Source: Antarcticirhabdus aurantiaca
Lineage (GTDB): Bacteria; Pseudomonadota; Alphaproteobacteria; Rhizobiales; Rhizobiaceae
Reading direction: 5' to 3'
Length of the DNA: 52,186 nucleotides
Assembly (NCBI RefSeq): GCF_009765365.1
Contig: NZ_VTOM01000034.1
Location: 1-52,186, forward strand
Shown here: positions 25,194 to 34,615 of the stretch, one piece after another
How the letters are laid out: each line of letters begins with the position of its first letter
How positions within the stretch are numbered: the stretch's first letter is position 1
Position numbers and translations under genes: made by a program
The notes under the pieces: model-generated
The model's database searches: none
The model's input: the letters and a program-made list of their open reading frames with translations, nothing else
What the model was told of the DNA's origin: nothing

Positions 25194-25865
25194 TCAGTTG
25201 TCGACCGACTCGAAGGCCGGCGCTTGCTCGAGCTGCTCGCGCGTGAAATCGATCTGGATGTGGTCGATCCGGCCGCCGGTCCAGCCCCAGTTGCCGAGGC
25301 GCTGGGACGTCGCATTCGCGGAGGCGGTCGTCGTGTTCATCCCGTCGGGGCTGGTCGTCCCTGGGCTCATCCCCATCGTGCCGGGCTGAACGCCCACCGC
25401 GGCCGTGCCGGACGCGTCGGCGGCCGGCGCCGGTGCGGTGCCGGGCGTGACCGATGCCGTGTTAGCGGGGTCCACCATGGTCTGAGTGTTTCCGGCCGTG
25501 GTCGCCTGAGCATCCTGTGCGAGCACGAAGCGGAGGGCCTCGGACGGAATGGCGACTTCCTTGTCGCCGATGCCGAGGAAGCCGCCGACTTCGACAACGA
25601 CGCCGATGACGCGGCCTTGCTGATCGAGCAGCAGGTCCTCGACCTCGCCGATGTCCTCGTTGGCGGCGCCCATAACGTTCGCATCCATCAGGTTGGAGCC
25701 GAGCATCTGATCGGCCTGCTGGATCGTGAGGAAGCCGCCCTGCATGGCGGCGTTGTTCCCGGCGGCCGCGGTCTGCATAGGCTGGCCGGAGGTCTCCTGG
25801 GCGAATGCATCCGTCGCCATGGCGAGGGTGGTTCCGAGCAGCGCGGCGGCGAAGGTCCTGATCAT
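25194..25865 (-). CDS. Secreted PRC-barrel domain protein
   Basis: A 223-residue protein with a clear signal peptide ('MIRTFAAALLGTTLAMATDAFA', cleavage after AFA). One PRC-barrel domain follows ('GSNLMDANVMGAANEDIGEV' to 'KEVAIPSEALRFVL'), then a low-complexity Ala/Thr/Pro/Gly linker, and a C-terminal 'IDHIQIDFTREQLEQAPAF'. AAGGAG precedes the ATG at 25865. Such proteins are common in alphaproteobacterial envelopes and stress regulons, with unknown biochemistry. It shares its C-terminal motif with the PRC-barrel-like protein behind kdpE. Confidence 0.88.
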   Translation of the reverse strand: MIRTFAAALLGTTLAMATDAFAQETSGQPMQTAAAGNNAAMQGGFLTIQQADQMLGSNLMDANVMGAANEDIGEVEDLLLDQQGRVIGVVVEVGGFLGIGDKEVAIPSEALRFVLAQDAQATTAGNTQTMVDPANTASVTPGTAPAPAADASGTAAVGVQPGTMGMSPGTTSPDGMNTTTASANATSQRLGNWGWTGGRIDHIQIDFTREQLEQAPAFESVDN

Positions 25866-26064
25866 GGTCGCTCCTTTCGATCGGACGTGATGCTTGGCCA
25901 ATCCCGGCGGCGGCGCGCCGTTCCGGCATCCGTCGGCCGAATTCAGTTCGCCTGCGTACCGTTCGCCGATCGGCACTCAAGCATTCAGGTCCGGCCCCGT
26001 GACGTCTCGTCCGCCGGCGCCATCCTGTTACGAGAGCGGGGGTTCGCATCGGTGGAGCGTGACC

Positions 26065-26553
26065 ATGGACTGGAAGAACATGCTGTTTCAGGACTGGCAG
26101 GGCATCGTGAGAACGATTGTCGTCGGTGTCCTCGCCTATGCCACGCTCGTCCTGTTCCTGCGCATCTCGGGCAAGCGGACGCTCGCCAAGCTGAACGCCT
26201 TCGACCTCGTCGTAACGGTGGCGCTGGGCTCGACCCTTTCCGCCATTCTTCTTCAGGAGTCGATCGCGCTGGCGGAAGGAGCCGTCGCGCTCGCGCTTCT
26301 CATCGGCATGCAGTTCGCGGTGGCCTACACGTCCGTCCGCTGGCGGGCCTTCGCCCACGCCGTCAGGTCCGAGCCAGCCCTTCTGATCCGCCACGGCGAG
26401 TTCTGCGACAGCACGATGCGCTCCGAACGCGTGACCCGGGACGAAGCGATAAGCGCGATCCGTTCGAATGGCGGGCAGGACCCGGAACAGGTCGACACCA
26501 TGATCCTGGAGAGCGACGGCACGATCAGCGTCGTCTTCCGAACGGATCGATAG
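26065..26553 (+). CDS. DUF421/YetF-family membrane protein
   Basis: A 162-residue protein with two or three N-terminal membrane spans ('IVRTIVVGVLAYATLVLFLR', 'FDLVVTVALGSTLSAILL', 'AEGAVALALLIGMQFAVAY') and a small cytosolic domain. The 'RISGKRTLAKLNAFDLVV' sequence is the YetF hallmark, and 'LLIRHGEFCDSTMRSERVT' and 'GTISVV' mark the C-terminal domain. It is shorter than typical Bacillus members (about 230), in line with the single-domain proteobacterial form. It is divergent from the PRC-barrel gene with about 200 bases between them. Function is not established. Confidence 0.88.
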   Translation: MDWKNMLFQDWQGIVRTIVVGVLAYATLVLFLRISGKRTLAKLNAFDLVVTVALGSTLSAILLQESIALAEGAVALALLIGMQFAVAYTSVRWRAFAHAVRSEPALLIRHGEFCDSTMRSERVTRDEAISAIRSNGGQDPEQVDTMILESDGTISVVFRTDR

Positions 26554-27061
26554 CAATCTGTCGGAAATGGCATGGCCTGCGATGCCGTTCGATGTGTGCT
26601 CGATCGGGCAAGCATCGAGCGATTCTCGTCAGCTAGCAGTGACCCGGCGCGGCTGAGATCATGTCCTAACCTTCGTTGCCGCGGCACTCCCCGACCTTTG
26701 CGACCGCACGGGACGATAGGGGCGATCCTTGCAGGGATGTCGGTGACAGACGTGCTCCTCGGCGCCCTGACATGGTCCTCGGATAGGATCTGCTGAACGC
26801 GGCGCGCAGTCGCAATCGGTGCAACTTTCCTGACGACAGCCCGCTACTCACGGCGCGATTGTTGATGCCGGACTCCGACGCCTCCCTCGGCACCGCAATC
26901 GGGATGATCGGTGCCGCGTTCGAGGTGAAGGCCTACTTCCAGCACATGCATTCCATCGATTGAAGCTTCTGCGGCTGACCGGCCTTGCCCGCGCCCCTGC
27001 CCATTCCGCCGGATCGGCGACGAGCGGCCGACTGCAAGCCTGTTCAAGGACAGCCGACTTC
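26554..27061. other. Intergenic region, no firm gene
   Basis: About 500 bases. A 32-codon frame at 26865-26963 (starting 'MPDSDASLGTAIGMIGAAF') reads like protein but has no ribosome site; it may be a remnant. A 74-codon frame at 26572-26796 has no support. No RNA gene or repeat was seen. Confidence 0.4.
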
Positions 27062-28324
27062 ATGATCTCCATCCTCGACGTCTCCGCTCTCCTCCTCGTT
27101 CTCTCCGCCCTGTTCGGCTGGCTGAACCACCGCCTCATCCACCTGCCGCATGCCACGGGGCTTCTGATCATGGGGCTGCTGTCGTCGCTCGTCCTCGTCG
27201 GCGTCGAAGCAATGTTCCCGAACGAGCTGCTCTACGACGAGCTGGCCCGAGCCCTGCGTCAGATCGACTTCACGCAGGTCGTCATGGACGGCATGCTCGC
27301 CTTCCTCCTCTTCGCCGGCGCCATCAACCTCAACGTCCGCCTCCTGCGAAGCCGCGCCTGGCAGATCGCGTTTCTCGCGCTCGTCGGCACGGTGATCTCG
27401 ACCGCCATCGTCGGCTTGGGCTTCTGGTGGGCGGCAGGCGTTGCGGGACTCTCGATGCCGCTGGCCTGGGCTCTCCTGTTCGGCGCCCTGATCAGCCCCA
27501 CCGACCCGGTGGCCGTCCTCAACGTCCTGAAGAACGTCTCCGTGCCGGACGAGGTCCAGATCGAGATGCAGGGAGAGGCCCTGTTCAACGACGGCGTTGG
27601 CGTCGTCCTCTTCACGCTCCTCCTCGGCTTCGCGACGGGCATGGGGGCTGAGGACTTCACGGTGGCGTCCGCCTTCGAGCACCTCGCCGTCGAGGCGGGC
27701 GGCGGCATCGCACTCGGGCTCGTCGCCGGATATGTGGCCTACCGGGCCATGCGGGCGATCGACGATTTCGCGGTCGAGGTGCTGATCACCTTGGCCCTGG
27801 TGGCGGGCACGTATGCGGTCGCGCAGAAGCTGGGCTTGAGCGGTCCGCTTGCGGTGGTCGCCGCGGGGATCGTCGTGGGCGACCTCGCCCCTCGAAAGGC
27901 GATGAGCGACCGGACGCAGGGCTACGTTTCGGCACTCTGGATGTTAATCGACGAGGTCCTGAACTCGGTCCTGTTCCTGCTCATCGGGCTCGAGGTGATC
28001 ATCTTGCGCTTCGAGCCGACCGCCATGGTCCTCGCACTGACCGCTGTTCCCTTGGCGCTCGGCGCCCGGCTGGTGGCCGTCTCCCTGCCCGTCCTCCTGT
28101 TCCGCTGGACGGGCTCGCTGTCGGCCCGCAACATTCCGTTTCTGACCTGGGCGGGCGTGCGGGGCGGCATTTCCGTCGCGCTCGCCCTGTCCCTGCCGGA
28201 CGATCCCGCGAAGTCGCCGATCCTGGCAGCAACCTACGCCGTGGTCCTCTTCACGATCGTGGTGCAGGGCCTCAGCCTCGGCGTGGTGGCCCGCAGGACG
28301 TGGTCGCGCCCGTCCGGACATTGA
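27062..28324 (+). CDS. CPA1-family Na+/H+ antiporter
   Basis: A monovalent cation/proton antiporter of about 420 residues with about 12 membrane spans. The ion-binding core is visible as 'LLFGALISPTDPVAVLNVLK' followed by 'GEALFNDGVGVVLFTLLLG', the ND motif of electroneutral CPA1 members (NhaP/NHE type). 'TWAGVRGGISVALALSLP' is also diagnostic. The ATG at 27062 ('MISILDVSALLLV') is chosen because it begins the first span; an upstream ATG at 26960 adds 34 unlikely residues. It complements NhaA at 8626-9837 in Na+ and pH homeostasis. It converges on the LysM gene. Confidence 0.93.
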   Translation: MISILDVSALLLVLSALFGWLNHRLIHLPHATGLLIMGLLSSLVLVGVEAMFPNELLYDELARALRQIDFTQVVMDGMLAFLLFAGAINLNVRLLRSRAWQIAFLALVGTVISTAIVGLGFWWAAGVAGLSMPLAWALLFGALISPTDPVAVLNVLKNVSVPDEVQIEMQGEALFNDGVGVVLFTLLLGFATGMGAEDFTVASAFEHLAVEAGGGIALGLVAGYVAYRAMRAIDDFAVEVLITLALVAGTYAVAQKLGLSGPLAVVAAGIVVGDLAPRKAMSDRTQGYVSALWMLIDEVLNSVLFLLIGLEVIILRFEPTAMVLALTAVPLALGARLVAVSLPVLLFRWTGSLSARNIPFLTWAGVRGGISVALALSLPDDPAKSPILAATYAVVLFTIVVQGLSLGVVARRTWSRPSGH

Positions 28325-28343
28325 GCCGCCGGACGGACGCGCA

Positions 28344-29042
28344 TCAGTTCGCAGCGGGGACCGACGAGCGGGCCAAGACGTTCCCCTCGACGTCGGCAAG
28401 GGTGACGACGACCCGCTTACCAGCCGGCAGCCAGTCGGGCAGCGGGATCCTCTCCCGAACCGTCCCGTCTGCGGTCGCGTTCGTCTGCCCGACCTGTTCC
28501 GACGCCGCGCCCGGGGGGCCGACGTTCACGCGAACGGCCGCATCGGCAGGCAAACCCATGGCCATGAGGTCGAGGGCGGCCTGACCGGGAACCGACTGCG
28601 CCTCGACCGTCGCGCTGCGCGCTGCCCCGCCCTCCGTGACGCCGAGCCTGGAGCCCAATCCTTCCACGCGGGAGCGAAGGTCCGGGTTCTTCTCGAGGAT
28701 GTCCTGCGCCGTCGCGTTAAGGCCACTTGCGACGCCCTCCAGCGCATCACTCGTTTGACCGACCGCGTCCTTGACGTCGCCCCAGAGGCGCTCTCCCGCC
28801 CGCCGGGCGGCCGAGCGTGTCGAGAGAGTCTGGCCAATCACGAGATCCCCCGATCCCTCGAGGGCGGGATTGGAGGCCAGCAGCCGCGCTTCCGAGATGT
28901 CGCACCGCTCCGCGATGGCGCTGAGCGTGTCGCCGCGCCGGACCTCCACGCCGTCCCCGCAGGCCGGGGCGACGTCCTGCGCGCTGGCGAGGGATGCACC
29001 GGACAGGAGCATGGCGGCGATGAGGGTTGCGAGCCTGGTCAT
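28344..29042 (-). CDS. Secreted LysM-domain protein
   Basis: A 232-residue exported protein with a signal peptide ('LATLIAAMLLSGASLASA'), then one LysM domain ('VRRGDTLSAIAERCDISEARLL'), an amphipathic helical stretch and a C-terminal beta-rich region ('VRVNVGPPGAASEQVGQTNA'). LysM binds peptidoglycan glycans, so it is likely a periplasmic wall-associated protein. It follows a 76-aa gene on the same strand by seven bases, forming a two-gene unit. Confidence 0.85.
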   Translation of the reverse strand: MTRLATLIAAMLLSGASLASAQDVAPACGDGVEVRRGDTLSAIAERCDISEARLLASNPALEGSGDLVIGQTLSTRSAARRAGERLWGDVKDAVGQTSDALEGVASGLNATAQDILEKNPDLRSRVEGLGSRLGVTEGGAARSATVEAQSVPGQAALDLMAMGLPADAAVRVNVGPPGAASEQVGQTNATADGTVRERIPLPDWLPAGKRVVVTLADVEGNVLARSSVPAAN

Positions 29043-29049
29043 GATCGCG

Positions 29050-29280
29050 TCAGCCTCCGTTCTCGCGCTTCGCCCGCGTCTCGGGATCCATGTTCTCGAA
29101 GCTTTCCACGACGCCTTCAGTCTCGGTCTTCACGTCGGGAACGGCGTGGCGCTGGTTGTGGACGCTTTCCTGGTCGTTTCCCTGGAGCTGGTTGTTGCCC
29201 ATGCGCTCCTGCGCGAGGTCGGTCTCCGTGATCCGGGTGTTGCTTTCTGTCGGGCGGTTCGGCTTGTCCTGATTGGCCAT
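29050..29280 (-). CDS. Small hydrophilic hypothetical protein
   Basis: A 76-residue, highly polar protein ('MANQDKPNRPTESNTRI', 'MGNNQLQGNDQESVHNQRH') rich in Asn, Gln, Glu and Arg, with no hydrophobic core. It is probably disordered and resembles small stress-induced hydrophilic proteins of alphaproteobacteria. GGAGGATCAC precedes the ATG. It probably shares a transcript with the LysM gene. Confidence 0.75.
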   Translation of the reverse strand: MANQDKPNRPTESNTRITETDLAQERMGNNQLQGNDQESVHNQRHAVPDVKTETEGVVESFENMDPETRAKRENGG

Positions 29281-29515
29281 GGCGTGATCCTCCGATGTCG
29301 GTGCCTCTCAGGGTTAAGGCATTGGACTTTGGAATGGTTCACCGTCGCGACGTCCGACGCGCTTCGTTGGCTCAGAGAATGCACGAAGGACCATCGGGCC
29401 GGCCGCCCTGCCGTCGGCCGGAGCGGACGGACTACCGAGGCGCGCTTGGCACGGCCTGCCGCGATGGGAAGCACAGTCGCCCGCCCAGCGCACTCACGTC
29501 ATGGTTGAGCCGACG

Positions 29516-31510
29516 TTATTCGACCGCCTGCGGATCGGGCGAGGCTGCGTAGAGGGCGGTGCTGGGCGCGCTCGTGAGCACCCGATACCGCTCGAACTGC
29601 GCGAGGACGTCGGCGATGAGGTCCTCGCGCGAGAAGCCTGCCACGTCATAGCCGCGCGACCCGTCCGAGAAGACGGTGCGGGCGGCCCACGCGTGCTCGC
29701 GCCGCGCGTCGGAACGCGAGGCGTCGGTCGCGGAGAATACCATGGTGGGGTGGCTGACGGGCGCGATGCCGTAGACGAAGTTGCGCGTTCCCTCCGCCTC
29801 CACCGTCAGCGTCACCGATCCGTCAGAGCCCGTCTCTACGCCGCAGGCAAGGCCGCCCTGCGAGAGTTCGCGCTCGACCTCGCGCAGGGCGGGCAGCGCC
29901 GTGCCCTTGATGAGCCCGGCGATGTCGCGCTCGGTCGGCTGGTGCAGGATGCCCGCGAGGCGCTTCTGCCAAGTCGCCGAGCGCACCGCGATGGCCGGCT
30001 GCGCGTAGCGGTGCTCCTCCCGCCGGGCGACGTCGGCCCGCATGCCCTTGAGGAGGCCGAACACCAGGAGGAGGAGCACGATCGTGAACGGCAGGGCGCT
30101 GATCAGGGTCATGGTCTGCAAGGCCGTCAGACCGCCGGCCAGAAGCAGAGCGGCGGCGACCGCGCCCTCGAGCCCGCACCAGTAGATACGCTGCCAGATC
30201 GGCGTGTTGGTGGAACCACCCGAGGCGATCGTGTCGACCACCATCGAGCCTGAATCGGAGGACGTCACGAAGAACACCGCGACGAGAATCACGCCGAGCG
30301 TCGAGGTCACCGCGCTTAGCGGCAGGTACTCGAAGAACTGGAACAGGGCGATGGAAAGGTCGGCACCGACGGCACGCGAGATGGCGCCCGAGGCCACGCC
30401 CATGTCGAGCGAGATCGCCGTATTGCCGAAGACCGTCATCCAGAAGAACGTGAAGGCCGAGGGCACGAACAGGACGCCGACCACGAACTCCCGGACGGTT
30501 CGCCCGCGCGAGATGCGCGCGATGAACATGCCGACGAAGGGCGACCAGGAGATCCACCAGGCCCAGTAGAAGAGGGTCCAGTTGCTGACCCAGTCGCGGG
30601 GCTCGTAGGCGTAGAGCTTGAAGGTGCGGTCGATGAAGCCATCGAGATAGGTGCCGACGTTCTGGACGAAGGCGCGGAAGATGAACTCGGTCGGGCCGAC
30701 GACGAGGACGAATAGCATCAGGGCGATCGCGACGAGGAGGTTGCCCTCGGACAGGCGGCGGATGCCGACGTCCAGCCCCGACACTACAGAGACGGTGGCG
30801 AGCGCTGTCACCACCGCGATCAGCCCGACCTGGACCATCGCCGTCTGAGGCACGCCCAGGAGGTAGTTCAGGCCAGCATTGATCTGGAGGACGCCGAGGC
30901 CGAGCGACGTCGCTATGCCGAACATCGTCCCGCAGATCGCGAAGATGTCGACGGCGTCGCCGATGGGCCCCCGGATGCGGTCGCGGATCAGCGGATAGAG
31001 GCCTGCGCGAATGGTGAGGGGCAGGTTGTAGCGGAACGAGAAGTAGGCGAGCGACAGGCCGACCACGGCGTAGATCGACCAGGCATGGATGCCCCAGTGG
31101 AAGAAGACGATCGACATCGCCTGCCGGGCGGCGTCGAAGCTACCGGGCGCCGCTTCCGGGGGCACGGAGTAGTGGAGGATCGGCTCGGCGACGGCGTAGA
31201 ACATGAGCCCGATGCCCATGCCCGCCGCGAACAGCATCGCGAGCCAGGACAGGTAGCGGTAGTCGGGCTCGGCATCGTCGGGACCGAGTTTCAGGTTGCC
31301 ATATCGGCTGACGGCAAGGAACAGGACCGCGAAGACGAACACGCCGACGGCGAGCAGGTAGAGCCAGCCGAAGGTCTCGAGGACGAAGGCCTGCCCGGCC
31401 GAGAAGATGCGGGTGGCGTCCTGCGGCAGAAGGGCGCCGAACAGGGCAAGCCCGACGATGATCACGCTGGAGATCAGGAAGACGGGCTTGTTCAGTGTCG
31501 TGGCGGTCAA
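29516..31510 (-). CDS. betT: BCCT-family choline/betaine transporter
   Basis: A secondary transporter of 664 residues that imports quaternary ammonium osmoprotectants, driven by a cation gradient. It has about 12 membrane spans and the BCCT signatures '[22 protein letters not shown]', '[22 protein letters not shown]', '[28 protein letters not shown]' and '[16 protein letters not shown]'. The long soluble C-terminal extension (about 150 residues) is typical of BetT-like members and is often the osmosensory part. The start appears to be TTG at 31510. It follows the DUF2254 and mscS genes on the same strand by 50 bases, so an osmotic operon is likely. Choline versus betaine specificity cannot be told. 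Confidence 0.93.
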   Translation of the reverse strand: MTATTLNKPVFLISSVIIVGLALFGALLPQDATRIFSAGQAFVLETFGWLYLLAVGVFVFAVLFLAVSRYGNLKLGPDDAEPDYRYLSWLAMLFAAGMGIGLMFYAVAEPILHYSVPPEAAPGSFDAARQAMSIVFFHWGIHAWSIYAVVGLSLAYFSFRYNLPLTIRAGLYPLIRDRIRGPIGDAVDIFAICGTMFGIATSLGLGVLQINAGLNYLLGVPQTAMVQVGLIAVVTALATVSVVSGLDVGIRRLSEGNLLVAIALMLFVLVVGPTEFIFRAFVQNVGTYLDGFIDRTFKLYAYEPRDWVSNWTLFYWAWWISWSPFVGMFIARISRGRTVREFVVGVLFVPSAFTFFWMTVFGNTAISLDMGVASGAISRAVGADLSIALFQFFEYLPLSAVTSTLGVILVAVFFVTSSDSGSMVVDTIASGGSTNTPIWQRIYWCGLEGAVAAALLLAGGLTALQTMTLISALPFTIVLLLLVFGLLKGMRADVARREEHRYAQPAIAVRSATWQKRLAGILHQPTERDIAGLIKGTALPALREVERELSQGGLACGVETGSDGSVTLTVEAEGTRNFVYGIAPVSHPTMVFSATDASRSDARREHAWAARTVFSDGSRGYDVAGFSREDLIADVLAQFERYRVLTSAPSTALYAASPDPQAVE

Positions 31511-31560
31511 GCTCGGACTTTCGGTCGTTGATTGCAGGGGTGGTCGGGACAGACCCTGCG

Positions 31561-32817
31561 CTAGGTCGCCCCGACCTCGTTGGCCAAGGTTCTGAGCCGC
31601 TGCTTGTCGGCCTCGATGGCGAGCGCCGCCTCTGCGCGCTCCAGGGCTTCGCGCGAATGGCGCCGGGCATTCTCGGCGAATCCGTCCCGCCCGTAGCGCG
31701 CCAGCGTGCGGAAGGCCTTCTGAAGGCGCACGCCGATTTCCACCGTCGACGCGCCGTCGCGCGCGATGGGCGTGAACAGGTCGTCGAAGAGGTCGCCGAT
31801 CATGACCGGTGGCACGAACACGCTGGGATGCTCGATCTCGCCCTCGCGCTCGGGCGGCTCGCCCCAGACGGCCAGGAGGCGCACCGCCCGCCCGATCACG
31901 TCGATGGCCGTGCCCGGATCATTGATGCCGGGCGACAGGGCGCGGCTGGCGATCTCCGTCAGGACCGAGGCCCCGAAGCGAGGGTCCTGGTCGTAGGAGC
32001 GGATGTCGCCGACCGAGAAGCAATTGCGGATGCGCTGCTCCTGGTTCTCGACGTCGAGGCCATCGGCCATCGCGATCGGCGCCGTCGGGTCGACGAGGTC
32101 GCCGGGTATGCTCCGCAGGTAGATGCGCCCCGATCCGTCGGCTGCGATCCCGGCCAGGGCGCCGACGTCCACATGCTGCACGTAGCCGACCTCGTTCGCG
32201 AACACCGGTCGTGCCGAGCGCGGGATCGAAGCGGGATCGTGGAGCGGCGCGCCGCCCATGAAGGGCGCGCGACGGCGCTCGCGCATCGCAGCCAGGGCGG
32301 CTGCCTCGACGCGCTCGGTGGTCTGCGTCACCCGCCCGAGGCTCGACAGGTGGTCGATCCAGCGCAGCAGCGTCACCACGATGGCGACGATCACCAGAAG
32401 GGTGACGGCGAAGAGGATGACGCGGCCTCGGTCGCCGTAGAGGCCCGTCGACAGGGCGATGATGCCGACGAGGCTGAACAGGAACGATCCGATGAAGGTC
32501 GACAGGACGTTGTGGGTGGTCTTGTCCTCGATCACGAGCCGCGTCGCCCGCGGCGTCACGTTCGAGGTCGCGGCCGAGTAGGCGGAGACCATCGTCGACA
32601 GCGAGAAGGTCGTCACCGTCAGCATCGAGGAGGCGATGATGCCGAGGATGTTGTCCACGGCATCCGATCCGATCTTGGTCGGCAGGTCGTACGGGATGTA
32701 GGGGCTGAGCCAGGTGGCCGCGAGCGCGGTGACGACCCCGCCGAGCGAGAACAGGGCGGCGCGCACCCAGATGCGGCGCGACAGGCGCCGAAGCAGCCAG
32801 AACCAGCGCGAGGTCAC
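31561..32817 (-). CDS. DUF2254 membrane protein
   Basis: A 418-residue protein with about four N-terminal membrane spans ('[17 protein letters not shown]', '[19 protein letters not shown]', '[18 protein letters not shown]', '[19 protein letters not shown]') and a soluble C-terminal domain. The stretches '[17 protein letters not shown]' and '[16 protein letters not shown]' are typical of DUF2254, a family of unknown function. The start is GTG at 32817, four bases overlapping the MscS stop (GTGA). That overlap suggests a functional tie to the mechanosensitive channel. Confidence 0.9.
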   Translation of the reverse strand: MTSRWFWLLRRLSRRIWVRAALFSLGGVVTALAATWLSPYIPYDLPTKIGSDAVDNILGIIASSMLTVTTFSLSTMVSAYSAATSNVTPRATRLVIEDKTTHNVLSTFIGSFLFSLVGIIALSTGLYGDRGRVILFAVTLLVIVAIVVTLLRWIDHLSSLGRVTQTTERVEAAALAAMRERRRAPFMGGAPLHDPASIPRSARPVFANEVGYVQHVDVGALAGIAADGSGRIYLRSIPGDLVDPTAPIAMADGLDVENQEQRIRNCFSVGDIRSYDQDPRFGASVLTEIASRALSPGINDPGTAIDVIGRAVRLLAVWGEPPEREGEIEHPSVFVPPVMIGDLFDDLFTPIARDGASTVEIGVRLQKAFRTLARYGRDGFAENARRHSREALERAEAALAIEADKQRLRTLANEVGAT

Positions 32818-33914
32818 GGGCGGGCTCCGCTTCCGCCCCGACTGTCGCAAGCAGCTTCGACGTCGGATTCGTCCGCCCTGCGCCGAGACGCGAGCTGCCG
32901 CAGAGGCCTGGGCGGCTCGCGTCCCGGCTGCTTCGGCCAGCCCTCGCGCTGCTCGCCGCGGACGCCATCGGTTTCCTCGGTCTGGTCGTGGAAGAGGACG
33001 ACCTGCGTCGGATAGGGCATGTCGATGCCGACGCTGTCGAGCGCGCCCTTGATCGCCTCGAGGACGGCGGCCTGCACGTGCACGACGTTTGTGCGCTTGG
33101 ACTGCGTCCACCAGCGCACGCGCAGGTTCACGCTGGAGCCCGCGAGATCCCAGACCAGCACCTCCGGGGCGGGCTCAGCTTCCAGGCCCGGTACCTTCGC
33201 GATCGCCTCGAGGATCGCGCGTCGCGCCGCCTCGATGTCGTCGCCGTAGCCGATGCCGACGTCGTACTGCGAGCGCCGCGTCGGGCGAGCCGTATTCACG
33301 GTTACGGCGTTGGAATAGACGTCGGCGTTCGGGATGATCGCCCGCCGCCCGTCGTACATGGCGATGATGGTCGCCCGCGTCTCGATCCACTCCACCGTGC
33401 CCTCGTAGCCGTTGACGACGATCTGGTCGCCGACGCCGAACGGGCGCTGGATCAGGATCAGGAGCCCCGCCAGCCAGTTCTGAAGAATGTCCTTGAAGGC
33501 GAAGCCGATCGCCACCGACCCGATGCCGAGCCCTGCGATGAGGTCGCCCGGGTTCAGCGAGGGGATGACGATCGTGAGGGCGAGCAGGCCGCCCACCAGG
33601 AGGATGATCCACTTCACGAAGGAGCCGAGCACGGCTCCGAGGTTCGCTCGCTCGTGCTTGTCCGCCCAGCGCCGGAACGCGCGCTCGACCGCCCAGCCGA
33701 TACCGAACACGACCGCGAACAAGACGAGCGCCACCACGATGTTCGGCAGGAGCCGCTGGAAGCCCACGACCCAGGTCTCGATCTTGGACAGCACGAAAGC
33801 CGGGTCGACGCGCACCGCCTGGTCGACGGTCTGAGGTGCGTTCGCGGCCAAAGCGTCGACGGCTGCGGGATCGGTGGCGGCTGGCGCAGGCGTCTGCGCG
33901 AAGGCTTGCGGCAT
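32814..33914 (-). CDS. MscS-family mechanosensitive ion channel
   Basis: A small-conductance mechanosensitive channel of about 366 residues that releases solutes on hypo-osmotic shock. Two or three membrane spans ('LLPNIVVALVLFAVVFGIGW', 'WIILLVGGLLALTIVI') lead into the pore helix and beta domain: 'IAGLGIGSVAIGFAFKDILQ', 'LLILIQRPFGVGDQIVV', 'GTVEWIETRATII'. The ATG at 33914 ('MPQAFAQTPAPA') is probable; a GTG at 34001 would add 29 residues. The Arg/Pro-rich C-terminal tail is unusual and may be disordered. It heads the mscS-DUF2254-betT unit. Confidence 0.92.
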   Translation of the reverse strand: MPQAFAQTPAPAATDPAAVDALAANAPQTVDQAVRVDPAFVLSKIETWVVGFQRLLPNIVVALVLFAVVFGIGWAVERAFRRWADKHERANLGAVLGSFVKWIILLVGGLLALTIVIPSLNPGDLIAGLGIGSVAIGFAFKDILQNWLAGLLILIQRPFGVGDQIVVNGYEGTVEWIETRATIIAMYDGRRAIIPNADVYSNAVTVNTARPTRRSQYDVGIGYGDDIEAARRAILEAIAKVPGLEAEPAPEVLVWDLAGSSVNLRVRWWTQSKRTNVVHVQAAVLEAIKGALDSVGIDMPYPTQVVLFHDQTEETDGVRGEQREGWPKQPGREPPRPLRQLASRRRADESDVEAACDSRGGSGARP

Positions 33915-34086
33915 GACGGGAAGCTTTCGTCTGGCGTCCGGAACGGGACCCGGGCGGAAGGTCCGTGCGCGGTTAGGTGGGGCAGCATCCTGGAACGGCA
34001 CCCCTCGCGAGCGGCAAGTGCCTCGCCTTCCCCGACAGGCTGCCGGCCCTACCTGCGGAAGAGCAACCGTCCGGCAGGCAGTCCCG

Positions 34087-34599
34087 ATGACCTACACCCG
34101 CTTTGCCGCGATGATCGCGACCTCCACGGTGGTGATGTTTGGGCTGATGTACCTGAACACCTTCGCGTTGGACCACGTGTTCTTCAGCCAGACGCGAACG
34201 TGGATGGCCGTCGTGATGGGCGCCACCATGGCGATCATCATGATCGGCTTCATGTGGGGCATGTACCCGAAGCGCGGCGCCAACGTCGGCATCGTGGTGG
34301 CGAGCGTCCTCGTCTTCGCCGGGTCGCTCTGGCTCGTGCGCAGCCAGGAGACCGTGTCGGACGTTTCATACATGAAGGCGATGATCCCGCACCATTCCAT
34401 TGCCATCATGACCAGCGAGCGCGCCCATATCCGAGACCCGCGCGTGCGCGAACTCGCCGACGGCATCATCGCCGCGCAGGTCCGCGAGATCGGGGAGATG
34501 GAACGCCTGATCGCGGACCTCGAAGCCAACCCGCCCGCCGACGGGGCGCCGGACCTCGCTCCACGGATGTCGGAAGCCGAGGCGGCGGCCGGCAACTGA
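34087..34599 (+). CDS. DUF305 membrane protein
   Basis: A 170-residue protein with three N-terminal membrane spans and a DUF305 four-helix domain carrying 'MKAMIPHHSIAIMTSERAHI', the His-His-Met pattern typical of the family. DUF305 proteins are often found with copper or other metal-handling genes, and the His/Met set could bind Cu(I); that is inference. The next gene (glutaredoxin-MauE fusion) starts 16 bases later, so the two are cotranscribed. Confidence 0.9.
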   Translation: MTYTRFAAMIATSTVVMFGLMYLNTFALDHVFFSQTRTWMAVVMGATMAIIMIGFMWGMYPKRGANVGIVVASVLVFAGSLWLVRSQETVSDVSYMKAMIPHHSIAIMTSERAHIRDPRVRELADGIIAAQVREIGEMERLIADLEANPPADGAPDLAPRMSEAEAAAGN

Positions 34600-34615
34600 C
34601 TTCGGAGGAACGGAC

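Noticed and set aside
26865-26963. 32-codon frame beginning MPDSDASLGTAIGM
   Set aside because: Protein-like composition but no ribosome site and no family; noted only as a possible remnant.
28325-28343. Bidirectional terminator between the CPA1 antiporter and LysM genes
   Set aside because: Only 19 bases separate the two convergent stops and no stem with a T-tract is present.
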